The translations under genes and the position numbers were made by a program. The notes under the pieces were generated by a model. The model was not told where the DNA came from, made no database searches, and saw nothing but the letters and a program-made list of their open reading frames with translations. 64,000 nt of DNA from Shewanella sp. Isolate13 (GTDB lineage: Bacteria > Pseudomonadota > Gammaproteobacteria > Enterobacterales > Shewanellaceae): positions 1 through 64,000 of the forward strand of contig NZ_JAKEVD010000008.1 of the NCBI RefSeq assembly GCF_022398325.1, given 5' to 3'. Of this stretch, positions 27,622-36,552 are shown piece after piece. Positions within the stretch are counted from its first letter, which is position 1, and each line of letters begins with the position of its first letter.

Positions 27622-30600
27622 ATGTCTTTTATCAAAAATTTACTTAAACCTATACTCAATGGCTATCGGCAACGCCCTAGATATCAGCGCCTGCTCATCA
27701 TACTTTCCGCCATTTACCTTAGCTTTACCGCCCTTTTAGGTCTCTTAGTTCCCTATATTGTGGTCAAACAAGCGCCTAAGCAACTATCTGAACTACTGCA
27801 ACGACCTGTGACCTTAGAGCAAGTAAAGATCAATCCTTTTACCCTAGAAGTCGCAATTGATAACTTCGAGCTTCACGAAACCAATAACCAGCCTTTTATC
27901 GGCTTTAAACAGCTCACCTTTGAATACCAATTTTGGGACTCGATTTTTAATGGTGCATTTAGCGTTGCCGACATCACATTGACCAACCCGGCAATCAATG
28001 TTCAGCGTATAAAAGCACCGCAAGCATTACGCTTTAATTTTTCAGATATTATCGACACCTTAGCTAACCGCACTAAAGAGGATGCCAGCGAAGAGTCGAC
28101 ACAAACGACTGCCATTCCGCATTTTATTATCTCCAACCTAGCTATCGTGAATGCCGATTTAAGCTTTATCGATCGTGTCACGAATAGCCAACTGCACTAC
28201 CCTGAACTCAATCTAAATGTTAAGTTTTTCGATTCAGAATATGCCATCCAAACAGCGCTAGAAAATCTTGGTGAACAACAAAAAACTAATCACTACTCGA
28301 TACAGGTTGTTGGCCGTCATGGTGGGAATATTGCGACTCAAGGCATAGTGCAGCTCGCTCCCCTTAACATTGTTGGCGATGTGAAATTGAGTGACATACA
28401 GCTACCACAGTTCTGGTCGTTTATCTCCGAGCACTTTGCGCCAGAACTCACCTCTGGCCGTTTGAGCCTATCGAGTCATTACCTGCTTCAGATGCAAGAC
28501 GACAAATTCGAAGTCTCTACTGACCAAGGGCTAGTCCAACTCGACGATGTTAACTTTGATTACCAGAAGCAGTCGATAATCAAGCTGCCCATGGTTGCCC
28601 TTAAAGGCATCGCCTTCAATCTGCAGCAGCAAACTGTCATGGCCGAAAGCTTAGATACCAATGGCTTAGTGCTTAACGCTAAAGTTGGTAAAGACGGGGT
28701 TGATCTTGCCACGCTATTCACCCCATTAAGTGAACCCAGCGCCCCAGCACAAGAGACTAAAGCAAAGCCCATCACACAAGCTGACGATAACACAAACAAC
28801 CTAGGTCTAGAGCAAAGCAAGTCTAGCTGGACGACTGTGCTCAAGGGAATCAACCTTAAAGATTATCAAGTCAATCTCACTGAGCGGTTGCTAACTAAAA
28901 GCACCCTTTGGCAGATAGACGACATTAACCTCACCACTGGCGCAATAGAGGCAAGTCTGGCTAAGCCCATAGACTATCAACTGTCGCTCAATATTAACCA
29001 AGAAGGGATAGTTAAAACTAGCGGCAGCATAGATGCGTTAAAACAGTTAGTGAATGCCAAAGTGTCTATTACTGAGTTTGCCTTGCCGCAGCTACAAGAC
29101 TACCTGAAGCCTTATGTGAATATCGAGCTTAAGCAAGGTGATTTCAATACCCAGGGAGAACTGGTAATCGATGCTAAAACCGAGCAACTAAGCTATATCG
29201 GCGAGTTAGCGATTGATGATCTACTCATTAAAGACACAGTACAGAAAAAAGAGCTACTCAAATGGAAAGGCCTAGCCATCAACCGTGTGGCATTTGATAA
29301 GACCGCCAACCGTCTCGATATCGACCATGTAGCCCTTAATCAGCCCTTCGGCCGCATCATCATTGCTAAAGATAAGAGCACCAACATCGGCGATCTTGTG
29401 GTACAGCCGCAATCCGAACCCACAATTGAAAAGTCTAAAGGCGCGCACCCAAACACCGCCGTCACCGCCAAGGTGACGACTAAAGGTAGCACTGACGAAG
29501 CATCTACTCAGCCTTTGGCATTAACTATCAATAAAATCAGCTTTAAAGATGGCTCAACCTTCTTCGCCGATAACTCGTTAACCCCCAACTTTGCCGCCAG
29601 CATCGAACACTTAGATGGTAGCATCAGTAAATTATCATCAAGCAGTGAGCAAACCGCATCGGTCGATATCACAGGTAAAATTGACCGCTATGCCCCCGTC
29701 ACGCTAAAAGGTGATATAAACCCCTTACTGGAACGGCCCTATCTCGACCTTGCCCTAAGCTTTAAGCATGTTGAGCTAACCTCGGTGAACCCTTACTCGG
29801 GTACCTATGCCGGCTACTACATAGATAAAGGACTGCTTTCTTTAGATCTAAAATATCGACTCGATGACAACAAATTAGTCGGTGACAACCACGTGGTGGT
29901 AGACCAGTTAAAACTGGGAAAACCGAGCGACAGTAGCCTAGCAACCACCTTGCCGGTCACCTTAGCCATCGCACTACTGCAAGACAGGCATGGAGTGATT
30001 GATTTAGGCCTGCAGGTCTCTGGCGATGTTGACGATCCAAGCTTTAGCATTGGCAGCATAGTAATGACAGCCTTTACCAATGTGATCACCAAAGCCGTGA
30101 CCGCGCCCTTTAGTTTGCTCGCTAATTTACTTGGTGCCGATGAAGGGGAACTCGATAAGATCAATTTTGCTGCAGGTATCGCAACTCTAGACGATAGAGA
30201 GCAAGAAACCTTAGACAAATTAGCCGAAGGGCTGAATGACAGACCCATGTTGACCCTCAATGTTGAGGGAGGCGTTAACATGCTTGAAGACAGCCATGCC
30301 CTCAGTGAACTTAAACTTAAACGTAAACTGGCCCAAACCGCCAAGCTTGATATCAAGACACTTCCGCTAGCGCTTTCGCCAAGTAGTTACCCTACAACAG
30401 GGCCGCTATCTGATGCACTGATTGCTCTGTATGAGACAGAGCTTGGTCGTTCGGCTCAGGCTGTAAAAGATAAGATAGCGGCAGAACATCAAGGGGAAGA
30501 AAAACTAACCGCAGAGCAATTATCTCAGCGCTGGCATATGGCTCTATATAATTTTACCTTAGGCGCCCAACGCATTGCCGAGGATGCAGTCGGAAAGCTG

Positions 30601-30741
30601 GCTCAACAACGGGCAACTACGGTGAAAACCTACTTGATCGAAAAGAGAAATATCGCACCGGAAAGAATATTCCTGCTTGATAGTCGAGTAGAGCTTAACA
30701 CAGGCGCAAGCCAAGCCTTGTTAACCTTGTCCGCCAAGTAA
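27622..30741 (+). CDS. DUF748 (AsmA-like) envelope protein
   Basis: A large protein of 1039 aa with one N-terminal membrane helix (about 24-50, LLIILSAIYLSFTALLGLLVPYIVV) and a long periplasmic region rich in beta strands. An early AsmA-like segment reads LQRPVTLEQVKINPFTLEVAIDNFEL. The conserved DUF748 core lies at about 700-840 (FKHVELTSVNPYSGTYAGYYIDKG; the AFTNVITKAVTAPFSLLANLLGADE motif). The C-terminal 160 residues resemble an OmpA-like module. Members of the AsmA clan are thought to move lipids or assist outer-membrane assembly; the function here is inferred only. It is single, with a terminator. Confidence 0.88.
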   Translation: MSFIKNLLKPILNGYRQRPRYQRLLIILSAIYLSFTALLGLLVPYIVVKQAPKQLSELLQRPVTLEQVKINPFTLEVAIDNFELHETNNQPFIGFKQLTFEYQFWDSIFNGAFSVADITLTNPAINVQRIKAPQALRFNFSDIIDTLANRTKEDASEESTQTTAIPHFIISNLAIVNADLSFIDRVTNSQLHYPELNLNVKFFDSEYAIQTALENLGEQQKTNHYSIQVVGRHGGNIATQGIVQLAPLNIVGDVKLSDIQLPQFWSFISEHFAPELTSGRLSLSSHYLLQMQDDKFEVSTDQGLVQLDDVNFDYQKQSIIKLPMVALKGIAFNLQQQTVMAESLDTNGLVLNAKVGKDGVDLATLFTPLSEPSAPAQETKAKPITQADDNTNNLGLEQSKSSWTTVLKGINLKDYQVNLTERLLTKSTLWQIDDINLTTGAIEASLAKPIDYQLSLNINQEGIVKTSGSIDALKQLVNAKVSITEFALPQLQDYLKPYVNIELKQGDFNTQGELVIDAKTEQLSYIGELAIDDLLIKDTVQKKELLKWKGLAINRVAFDKTANRLDIDHVALNQPFGRIIIAKDKSTNIGDLVVQPQSEPTIEKSKGAHPNTAVTAKVTTKGSTDEASTQPLALTINKISFKDGSTFFADNSLTPNFAASIEHLDGSISKLSSSSEQTASVDITGKIDRYAPVTLKGDINPLLERPYLDLALSFKHVELTSVNPYSGTYAGYYIDKGLLSLDLKYRLDDNKLVGDNHVVVDQLKLGKPSDSSLATTLPVTLAIALLQDRHGVIDLGLQVSGDVDDPSFSIGSIVMTAFTNVITKAVTAPFSLLANLLGADEGELDKINFAAGIATLDDREQETLDKLAEGLNDRPMLTLNVEGGVNMLEDSHALSELKLKRKLAQTAKLDIKTLPLALSPSSYPTTGPLSDALIALYETELGRSAQAVKDKIAAEHQGEEKLTAEQLSQRWHMALYNFTLGAQRIAEDAVGKLAQQRATTVKTYLIEKRNIAPERIFLLDSRVELNTGASQALLTLSAK

Positions 30742-30773
30742 GCTTACCTTTAGGTGAAACACAAGCCACAAAG

Positions 30774-30801
30774 GGCACACTAATGATTAGTGTGCCTTTT
30801 T
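30774..30801 (+). terminator. Terminator of the DUF748 gene
   Basis: GGCACACT-AATGATT-AGTGTGCC forms an 8-bp stem followed by five T. Confidence 0.9.
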
Positions 30802-30919
30802 ATTTTCCTTGCAAAATAGTCTCTCTTTCACTTTTGTTATTAGATTTAATCAGTTAATGTCAATCCTATGACCTAAGTCTATGCATACTCATTCGCAACT
30901 AAGCTCTAAGGAGTGATAG

Positions 30920-31564
30920 ATGAAACTCGCCCTACTGAGTGATCCAAACACCGAAAATGGCCAAGCGGCAATCAATGCGCTACTACAGTCGCTCATTGGC
31001 GTTAATAAGCGTTCGCCGTTAAGGGTTGGCTATATCGCATCACAGCCCGATCCACATCGAGAGTTCTATCAACAAGCTCAGCACATGTATCAAACCCTCG
31101 GTGCCGAACTCAGTGTTTATCTCGAATTAGAGGGGGGATTTTCACAACAATCTGTCGAACGCTTACTAAACTGCGATGCCATTCATCTCTCAGGCGGCGA
31201 TACTTACCGTTTCTTAAAGGGCCTTAAAAATAGAAAGCTATTGCCTGTGCTGCGCCAATACGCCATCAATGGCGGTGGCCTTATCGGCATTAGCGCGGGG
31301 GCTATGATTATGACCCCCTCGATTGCAAGTGCCAGTCTCTGTGGCGACATCAACCACTGTGGGCTCGATGATTTAAGTGCCCTCAATCTCGTGGACTTTA
31401 TGTTTGCACCTCATATTGACCAAGCACAGCTGCGAAGCGACCAATTTCAACAACAGCTAGCTGTGTTCAAGCAGCAACTCTGTTTATGCCCAGATGATGC
31501 CAGTCTCTTATTCATTACAGGTAAAGTTGAACAACTCGGCGTTTGTCAGTGGCATTTATTGTAA
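30920..31564 (+). CDS. Peptidase S51-like (type 1 glutamine amidotransferase-like) protein
   Basis: A cytoplasmic protein of 214 aa related to alpha-aspartyl dipeptidase PepE and cyanophycinase. The nucleophile serine lies in the elbow GLIGISAGAMIM (about Ser124), preceded by HLSGGDTYRFL. A probable catalytic His lies in FMFAPHID. Whether it cleaves Asp-X dipeptides cannot be judged. AAGGAG lies before the ATG. The glutaredoxin-like gene follows 88 bp later on the same strand. Confidence 0.83.
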   Translation: MKLALLSDPNTENGQAAINALLQSLIGVNKRSPLRVGYIASQPDPHREFYQQAQHMYQTLGAELSVYLELEGGFSQQSVERLLNCDAIHLSGGDTYRFLKGLKNRKLLPVLRQYAINGGGLIGISAGAMIMTPSIASASLCGDINHCGLDDLSALNLVDFMFAPHIDQAQLRSDQFQQQLAVFKQQLCLCPDDASLLFITGKVEQLGVCQWHLL

Positions 31565-31652
31565 AAATGAAAAGTGTTCTTTATCCAATACTTTCAACCC
31601 TGTAACACTTGAGTTAAAATCTGCGCGAGTATCAATACATCAGAGGTAGTTA

Positions 31653-32009
31653 ATGTTTATTATTCGTTGGATATTAGGCCGTATCATTTTGTTTTTAAAC
31701 TTTATTTTTGCGCCTAAAAAACTGAAGCGTCCACAAGAAGAGCAACAAAGAATCGACAGCGCAACCAGCAACATGACTATTTACGAGTATAAGGCGTGCC
31801 CATTTTGCGTTAAGGTTCGTCGCTCACTTCGTCGTCAAGGCTTAAATATCGTTACACTCGATGCCAAGCAAGAGCCGCACAAGAGTACATTACTAAACGG
31901 TGGTGGCAAGCTGCAGGTCCCTTGTATGAAGATTGACGAAAATGGTCAATCGACTTGGATGTATGAATCCTCAGAGATCATCAACTTCCTCGATAAGAAA
32001 TTTGCATAA
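31653..32009 (+). CDS. Membrane-anchored glutaredoxin-like protein
   Basis: A protein of 118 aa with a hydrophobic N-terminus (about 3-22, IIRWILGRIILFLNFIF) followed by a thioredoxin-fold domain. The redox motif is CPFC (ACPFCVKVRRSL). The glutathione-side VPCMKI cis-proline segment and the YESSEIINFLDKKFA ending are typical of glutaredoxin/GST-N domains. The domain should face the cytoplasm. AGAGGT precedes the ATG. It ends at a bidirectional terminator. Confidence 0.88.
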   Translation: MFIIRWILGRIILFLNFIFAPKKLKRPQEEQQRIDSATSNMTIYEYKACPFCVKVRRSLRRQGLNIVTLDAKQEPHKSTLLNGGGKLQVPCMKIDENGQSTWMYESSEIINFLDKKFA

Positions 32010-32025
32010 GCAAAGGCTATAAAAA

Positions 32026-32052
32026 GAAAAAGGCAGCATAAGCTGCCTTTTT
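32026..32052. terminator. Bidirectional terminator, glutaredoxin / PEBP genes
   Basis: AGGCAGC-ATAA-GCTGCCT with A4 on the left and T5 on the right serves two convergent genes. Confidence 0.9.
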
Positions 32053-32081
32053 CATCTCTATTTCAAGCCAGTGTTTCTAGA

Positions 32082-32633
32082 CTATCTAGCATTTGTCGGC
32101 GCCATCAGTGTCGCCTTATCCAAAAGATGTTGATAGATATTGTATCCCGCTAATGCCGCCGTCGCGTTATCTGGCAGCTCTATATGGGCAATATCCAAGG
32201 CGTAAACGGTGATCTGATAATTATGCGGAGCAGAACCCGCTGGCGGGCAAGCACCACCAAAGCCTTTAAAACCAAAGTCATTCGTTACCATGCTAGTTCC
32301 CTCTGGAAGATTTGCTCCTCCCTTTAGGCCTGCATTAGCAGCTAAGCCTTGGCTGTTCGCTGGCAAATTAATGACTAACCAATGCCACCAGCCACTGCCT
32401 GTCGGTGCATCGGGATCGTACATTGTCACGGCAAAACTTTTAGTGCCTTCGGGGACGTTGCTCCAGCTGAGCTCTGGAGAGATATTTTCTCCACTACAGC
32501 CCCACTGATTAAATAGCTGAGCTTTATTGAGCGTTTTACCCTCAATAATATCGCTACTGCTAAGTTCTATAGCCTGAGCCGAGCATGCCAGTAAACCAAG
32601 TAAAGTCAGCAACACGAATTGATTCAATCTCAT
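32082..32633 (-). CDS. YbhB/YbcL family (PEBP / Raf kinase inhibitor-like) protein
   Basis: A periplasmic protein of 183 aa with a signal peptide ending ACSAQA|IEL (about 21 residues). The phosphatidylethanolamine-binding-protein fold shows FAVTMYDPDAPTGSGWWHWLV and FGGACPPAGSAPHNY, the conserved ligand-pocket motifs. The function of bacterial members is poorly known. AGGAAAAGG precedes the ATG. Confidence 0.92.
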   Translation of the reverse strand: MRLNQFVLLTLLGLLACSAQAIELSSSDIIEGKTLNKAQLFNQWGCSGENISPELSWSNVPEGTKSFAVTMYDPDAPTGSGWWHWLVINLPANSQGLAANAGLKGGANLPEGTSMVTNDFGFKGFGGACPPAGSAPHNYQITVYALDIAHIELPDNATAALAGYNIYQHLLDKATLMAPTNAR

Positions 32634-32798
32634 ACCTTTTCCTACCTTTTATTGACTTACGCATAACTGCCAATAAGCATAGTTGAAAATACGATGACTT
32701 CTCGTGGAACCGGGAATGCACTATATTTGTTGATTCAAAAATAGCAATTTAGATAAAATGCAATGAATAGCTTTATTCATTCGTAATGATTGATATCT

Positions 32799-33611
32799 TC
32801 ACGCCTCATCATCTAGCCTCATCGCCTCTTTGATCTCGTCACTGCTAAAACCTTTACGGGATAAATAGGCGTATGCTTTAGACTTCTCTTTATAGTCCGA
32901 TAAGTCATAACGCTTTTTAGCTAGCTCCTCTTTGCAGCTGTGATAAAAATCGACATCGCCAGTAAGCGTCAATTGATACAAAGTCTCTTCAAAGTCGCTC
33001 AAATCAATCAGTCGCTGCTTTAGCTCCTGCTCAATAAGAGTCTGACCTTTTCCTTTGTTATATAACTTGATTATTTCACTGCTTAAGTCGACTTTATCCG
33101 CCTTCACCGCCAATTTACTGCGCAGAGTGTCACACTGTGGATGCTGTGATAAGGCGTGCTCTATCTCTACTCGAGAAAATCCTTTTGACGTCATCTGAGC
33201 GAAGACTTTCTCTTTGTTAGTGCCATGAAAGTTATCATACTTGCCGAGAAGCCTAGATGTAGCCATCTCAAAGGTATCGACATTTTGCTCATCCATCACC
33301 CGCTCTATCGCGCTATCGATCTCAGTAATGGAGACGCCCCGCTGTTGTAATTTGCGCCTTATAGCACCTGTACCTAACTCGTGGCTAAAGGCCAGCTCGC
33401 AATAGCGTACTGCAAACTCAAAATCACTTTTTAGATAGCCGCTCTCAATAAGTCTAGCCAGTACAGTATCGATCCACTCTTGGTTTTCGGTTTTCCGTTC
33501 AAGCTTGCTGCGAATTTCATTGATAGTGAAATCTTGCTGGCTTAGATGCCAATAAGCACTATTAAAAACATTATCGATGGTTTTAGCTTGACGTAGTGGT
33601 GGGCGCTGCAT
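32799..33611 (-). CDS. Long RecX-family-like protein
   Basis: A protein of 270 aa made of repeated three-helix units as in RecX, the RecA modulator. RecX-type phrases are SAYWHLSQQDFTINEIRSKLERK, LIESGYLKSD, AVRYCE and GTGAIRRKLQQRGVS. Canonical RecX has about 150 residues and three units; here about five or six are visible, ending AYLSRKGFSSDEIKEAM. No recA lies in the window. A role in RecA control is possible but inferred. No clear Shine-Dalgarno sequence is seen. Confidence 0.75.
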   Translation of the reverse strand: MQRPPLRQAKTIDNVFNSAYWHLSQQDFTINEIRSKLERKTENQEWIDTVLARLIESGYLKSDFEFAVRYCELAFSHELGTGAIRRKLQQRGVSITEIDSAIERVMDEQNVDTFEMATSRLLGKYDNFHGTNKEKVFAQMTSKGFSRVEIEHALSQHPQCDTLRSKLAVKADKVDLSSEIIKLYNKGKGQTLIEQELKQRLIDLSDFEETLYQLTLTGDVDFYHSCKEELAKKRYDLSDYKEKSKAYAYLSRKGFSSDEIKEAMRLDDEA

Positions 33612-33728
33612 GACAAATTGAACTTAAATTGAAAAGTAACCAGGGCCAGTGTAGCAGATCCCAGCTCAGTTAAAGAATAATCAGTTTAAAAATAAAGAGT
33701 AAGGAATAAGAGTTAAGAGTACAAAGAG

Positions 33729-33754
33729 ACGCCGAGAAAGCCCTGACTCGGCGT
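33729..33754 (-). terminator. Terminator-like hairpin after the DUF1538 operon
   Basis: ACGCCGAG and CTCGGCGT pair over 8 bp with a 10-nt loop, 15 bp after the CBS-protein stop. The following bases are only moderately T-rich (CTCTTTG), so termination may be partial. Confidence 0.5.
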
Positions 33755-33768
33755 TCGTTTTCAAAAAA

Positions 33769-34176
33769 TTATCTCACCTTATTGATCATGCCTTTAAGCA
33801 CAATATCGTGGTAGCTCACCAATCCCGCTATCTTACCGCTCTCAATCACAGGCGCCTTAGTAATACCAAAACGCTCAAATAGACGCGCACTGTAACGCAC
33901 ATCCATCGTACCGGGGACTGATAGTACGGGCTTGACCATGATCTCATATACATTGACTCGCTCGGGCGATCTATCCTGTGCCAGCACTTTCTTAGCAATG
34001 TCACTCATCAGTACCATGCCAAATTCATCATCGTCATGGCGCTTATTAACAAACAGCACGTTTACCTTGCTTGTCACCGCGTGTTCAATGGCATCGGCCA
34101 CGGTTTGCAGCCCATCGATCATGGCGTAATCTTGACTCATGACATCATGATTTCTGACTAAGTTTTCGCTTTTCAT
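33769..34176 (-). CDS. CBS-domain pair protein of the DUF1538 operon
   Basis: A cytoplasmic protein of 135 aa consisting of two CBS motifs: about 5-75 (VMSQDYAMIDGLQTVADAIEH, GMVLMSDIAKKVL) and about 80-135 (EIMVKPVLSVPGTMDVRYSARLF, GLVSYHDIVLKG). CBS pairs bind adenosine nucleotides and often gate transporters. The ATG overlaps the end of the PII-like gene by 4 bp, so it is the last gene of a coupled operon. Sensing energy or nucleotide state for the membrane partners is inferred. Confidence 0.88.
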   Translation of the reverse strand: MKSENLVRNHDVMSQDYAMIDGLQTVADAIEHAVTSKVNVLFVNKRHDDDEFGMVLMSDIAKKVLAQDRSPERVNVYEIMVKPVLSVPGTMDVRYSARLFERFGITKAPVIESGKIAGLVSYHDIVLKGMINKVR

Positions 34177-34523
34177 ATTTGATCCTCAATATCATGAGTA
34201 AGTTTTTGTACTTGATGGGCAACACCAACGGCGTCTTCTACATCAATTTGAATCGCAATGCCTTTACCCGAATCGCTGTCAAAACCGCCAACTTCACTGA
34301 CCGTTTCTAAAATCGAGCGGCATAGGTGCTCTTCAACCAACAACAATACCACGTCACGCTGCACGTCTAACGATAGGCCCATAAAGGTTTTCTGTTTATT
34401 CAGCCCTTCACCACGAGCGTGATTAATCACAGTCGCCCCCGTCGCTCCTTTACTGCGAGCCGCATCGAGGATCGAATCGGTACAGGCGTCATCAATAAAC
34501 ACCAAGATCAGTTTAAAGCGCAT
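34173..34523 (-). CDS. PII-like signalling protein of the DUF1538 operon
   Basis: A small protein of 116 aa with the ferredoxin-like PII fold: FKLILVFIDDACTDSILDAARSKGATGATVINHARGEG, then FDSDSGKGIAIQIDVEDAVGV. It lacks the canonical GlnB T-loop tyrosine, so uridylylation is unlikely; it belongs to the broader PII-like group that sits beside transporters. It overlaps the upstream DUF1538 gene by 11 bp and the downstream CBS gene by 4 bp, which argues for a common complex. Confidence 0.85.
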   Translation of the reverse strand: MRFKLILVFIDDACTDSILDAARSKGATGATVINHARGEGLNKQKTFMGLSLDVQRDVVLLLVEEHLCRSILETVSEVGGFDSDSGKGIAIQIDVEDAVGVAHQVQKLTHDIEDQI

Positions 34524-35298
34524 TATCTCGCTCCTTTTGGGTTCTATTCTTAAGTTCCACTAACTGGGCATAGCCCATCACAGTGATCATCGGAAATAAG
34601 CTGGCAAAGGCGATAAGGCCAAAGCCATCAATCAGTGGGTTGCGACCATCGACATTGGTAGCAAGTCCCAGACCTAAGGCGGCCACTAACGGCACGGTGA
34701 CGGTGGATGTGGTCACTCCGCCAGAATCATAGGCCAGTGGTACTATGGTCTTAGGCGCATAAAAGGTCTGGATCACCACCAACACATAACCCGCCATGAT
34801 GTAATAATGAATAGGATCGCCCACAACGATACGAAAACAACCTAACGCGATACCAAAGGCGACACCGATTGCCACCGAAATACGTAAGCCCTGAATGCTT
34901 ATGGTACCGCCGGAAACCTGATTTGCCTTTATCGCAACCGCGATAAGTGATGGTTCAGCAATCGTGGTACTAAAGCCTATCGCCGCTGCAAAAATATAGA
35001 CCCAATAATAGTCCTGCCAGCCATTAACGGTATTTTCAAGATCGTCTTCATGGATAAATTCATGGGAGGTGAGCTGCTCAGCCATACTCTCACCGATCGG
35101 AAATAGCGCCATCTCAAGACCCACTAAGAAAAAGCTTAGTCCTAAAATGACATAAACAAAGCCAGCAGCGACGCGGCGCCAATTTGCCACGGGTCTTCTC
35201 AACACACCAAGCTGAAAGCCAAATAGAATGATCGCAATAGGAACCACATCCCTGATGGTCACCAGCAAGGTATCGAGTACTTGCTGCAACATATCCAT
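34513..35298 (-). CDS. DUF1538 membrane protein, second subunit (UmpAB-like)
   Basis: A membrane protein of 261 aa with about six or seven helices. Shared DUF1538 motifs are GLEMALFPIGESMAEQL, GFSTTIAEPSLIAVA, and [25 protein letters not shown] ending [17 protein letters not shown]1538 pair from Halomonas (UmpAB) has been described as a two-component Na+(Li+,K+)/H+ antiporter, so this pair probably has that role. AGGAG precedes the ATG, 14 bp after a mini-ORF. Confidence 0.85.
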   Translation of the reverse strand: MDMLQQVLDTLLVTIRDVVPIAIILFGFQLGVLRRPVANWRRVAAGFVYVILGLSFFLVGLEMALFPIGESMAEQLTSHEFIHEDDLENTVNGWQDYYWVYIFAAAIGFSTTIAEPSLIAVAIKANQVSGGTISIQGLRISVAIGVAFGIALGCFRIVVGDPIHYYIMAGYVLVVIQTFYAPKTIVPLAYDSGGVTTSTVTVPLVAALGLGLATNVDGRNPLIDGFGLIAFASLFPMITVMGYAQLVELKNRTQKERDNAL

Positions 35299-35312
35299 TA
35301 AAGCACTCCTAT

Positions 35313-35357
35313 TTAGAATACTGGTATTAAAAACACTGGTATTAAAAGCACCGACAT
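35313..35357 (-). CDS. Putative 14-codon ORF between the two DUF1538 genes
   Basis: On the minus strand GAGTG precedes an ATG that opens MSVLLIPVFLIPVF and a stop, 14 bp before the next DUF1538 start. The sequence is built from near-repeats of a 15-bp unit (GTGCTTTTAATACCA, GTGTTTTTAATACCA), and the same GAGTGCTTTAATG ribosome-site/start block occurs at both starts. It may be a leader peptide for translational coupling or merely a duplication remnant. Confidence 0.35.
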   Translation of the reverse strand: MSVLLIPVFLIPVF

Positions 35358-35370
35358 TAAAGCACTCTTT

Positions 35371-36105
35371 TTAAAGCACCAGCATTCCGTAGATAAGCAC
35401 AAAGATCATCGGCATTAAGCTGGCAAACGCGATCAAACCGAAACCATCAAGCATGGGGTTACGCCCCTTAATCACTGTTGCTAAGCCCACACCGAGAGCG
35501 GTCACTAAGGGTACAGTAATCGTAGACGTCGTCACCCCGCCCGAGTCATAGGCGATGCCTATGATGTTTTCTGGGGCAAATGAGGTCAAAATCATGACGA
35601 TGATATACCCTGAAATAATCAGGTAATGGATCGGCCAGCCTTTTAAAATTCTGACCACCCCCAGTAAAATTGCCAGCCCTACCGATAGCGCAACCGTTAG
35701 CCGTAACCCCAAAGCATAGCTATCCATAGACTCTTCGGTCGATGCTATTGCTCCGGCATCAGCGGCAACCTCAGCCGCCTCGTTTGCGACTGCGGTTAAT
35801 GCGGGTTCAGCCAGCGTCGTACCAAAGCCAAGAGAGAAAGAAAAAACCACCAGCCAAAAAACACTGCCTTTACGCGCTAGGGCATGTGCTAAAGACTCCC
35901 CGATAGGGAACAGCCCCATTTCGAGACCAAATACAAAGAAAGTTAAACCGACGACAATGAAGACAAGGCCGATGAGTATAGACAAGAGGTTATCTGGCGC
36001 TTGCTGCAGAACAAATACCTCGAAAAAGCAGACCACCAAAATTATCGGGATCAGATCTTTAAAACTACTAAACAAGGCTTTGAAAAGCTGATTAATTGAA
36101 GCCAT
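35371..36105 (-). CDS. DUF1538 membrane protein, first subunit (UmpAB-like)
   Basis: A membrane protein of 244 aa with the same layout as its neighbour: [57 protein letters not shown] and the [16 protein letters not shown] ending. The two proteins look like ancient duplicates and probably form a heteromer. The ATG at 36105 is chosen because AAGGAG lies 5 bases before it; an in-frame GTG two codons upstream overlaps that site. It is first of a four-gene operon. Confidence 0.87.
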   Translation of the reverse strand: MASINQLFKALFSSFKDLIPIILVVCFFEVFVLQQAPDNLLSILIGLVFIVVGLTFFVFGLEMGLFPIGESLAHALARKGSVFWLVVFSFSLGFGTTLAEPALTAVANEAAEVAADAGAIASTEESMDSYALGLRLTVALSVGLAILLGVVRILKGWPIHYLIISGYIIVMILTSFAPENIIGIAYDSGGVTTSTITVPLVTALGVGLATVIKGRNPMLDGFGLIAFASLMPMIFVLIYGMLVL

Positions 36106-36445
36106 AGTCACTCCTTTGGGGCCACATTTTCAGTGTGCCAAAATCAGCAAGGATAACAACAAACAATTAACAAACGTTGCGATAAGTTTGAGCTAGATCA
36201 AGCCTGACTCGAGTGAAACCAGCCTCATTGCACCTTGGCCATCCGAAAATTGAATCACGCATAATGAAAAATGGCCACACGGCATGTTATACCGTGCTCA
36301 TCAGTGTCTGGATTGGCGCATTATCACGCGCAAAGTTTAATTAACAAGCTAAACGCTACAAACATCCAAACTCAATAAGCACATTTTTAGCAAGATCCAC
36401 TCAAAAAAGATTAAAACCACGCCAGAAAGATAAAATTAGAGAAAT

Positions 36446-36468
36446 ATTTTCACTCTATTAGTGAAAAT
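36446..36468 (+). promoter_or_regulatory. Operator-like inverted repeat upstream of trp
   Basis: ATTTTCACT-CTATT-AGTGAAAAT has perfect 9-bp arms, about 25 bp before the candidate -35 box of trp (TTGACA at 36492-36497). The inner ACT...AGT is loosely like a TrpR half-site pair but does not match the E. coli operator. The binding factor is unknown. Confidence 0.45.
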
Positions 36469-36491
36469 CAATCAAAAATGGAAATATTCGA

Positions 36492-36524
36492 TTGACAGCT
36501 TTCACCCGCAAATGTTTCTATATA
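36492..36524 (+). promoter_or_regulatory. Probable trp promoter
   Basis: A perfect -35 box TTGACA (36492-36497) is followed by a T/A-rich -10 region (TTCTATATAGT, 36516-36526). The best -10 hexamer is not clear-cut; TTCTAT at 18-bp spacing is one option. The leader peptide starts about 30 bp downstream. Confidence 0.55.
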
Positions 36525-36552
36525 GTCACTGAACAAACAAGATGAATTTTAA

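Larger units (their letters stand above)
36106..36552. other. Divergent control region, DUF1538 operon / trp operon
   Basis: About 447 bp holding the promoter of the DUF1538 operon (minus) and the trp promoter and operator candidates (plus; listed separately). Confidence 0.6.

Noticed and set aside
29817-30356. 179-codon ORF antisense to the DUF748 gene
   Set aside because: Low-complexity Ser/Leu composition produced by the opposite strand of a genuine long gene.
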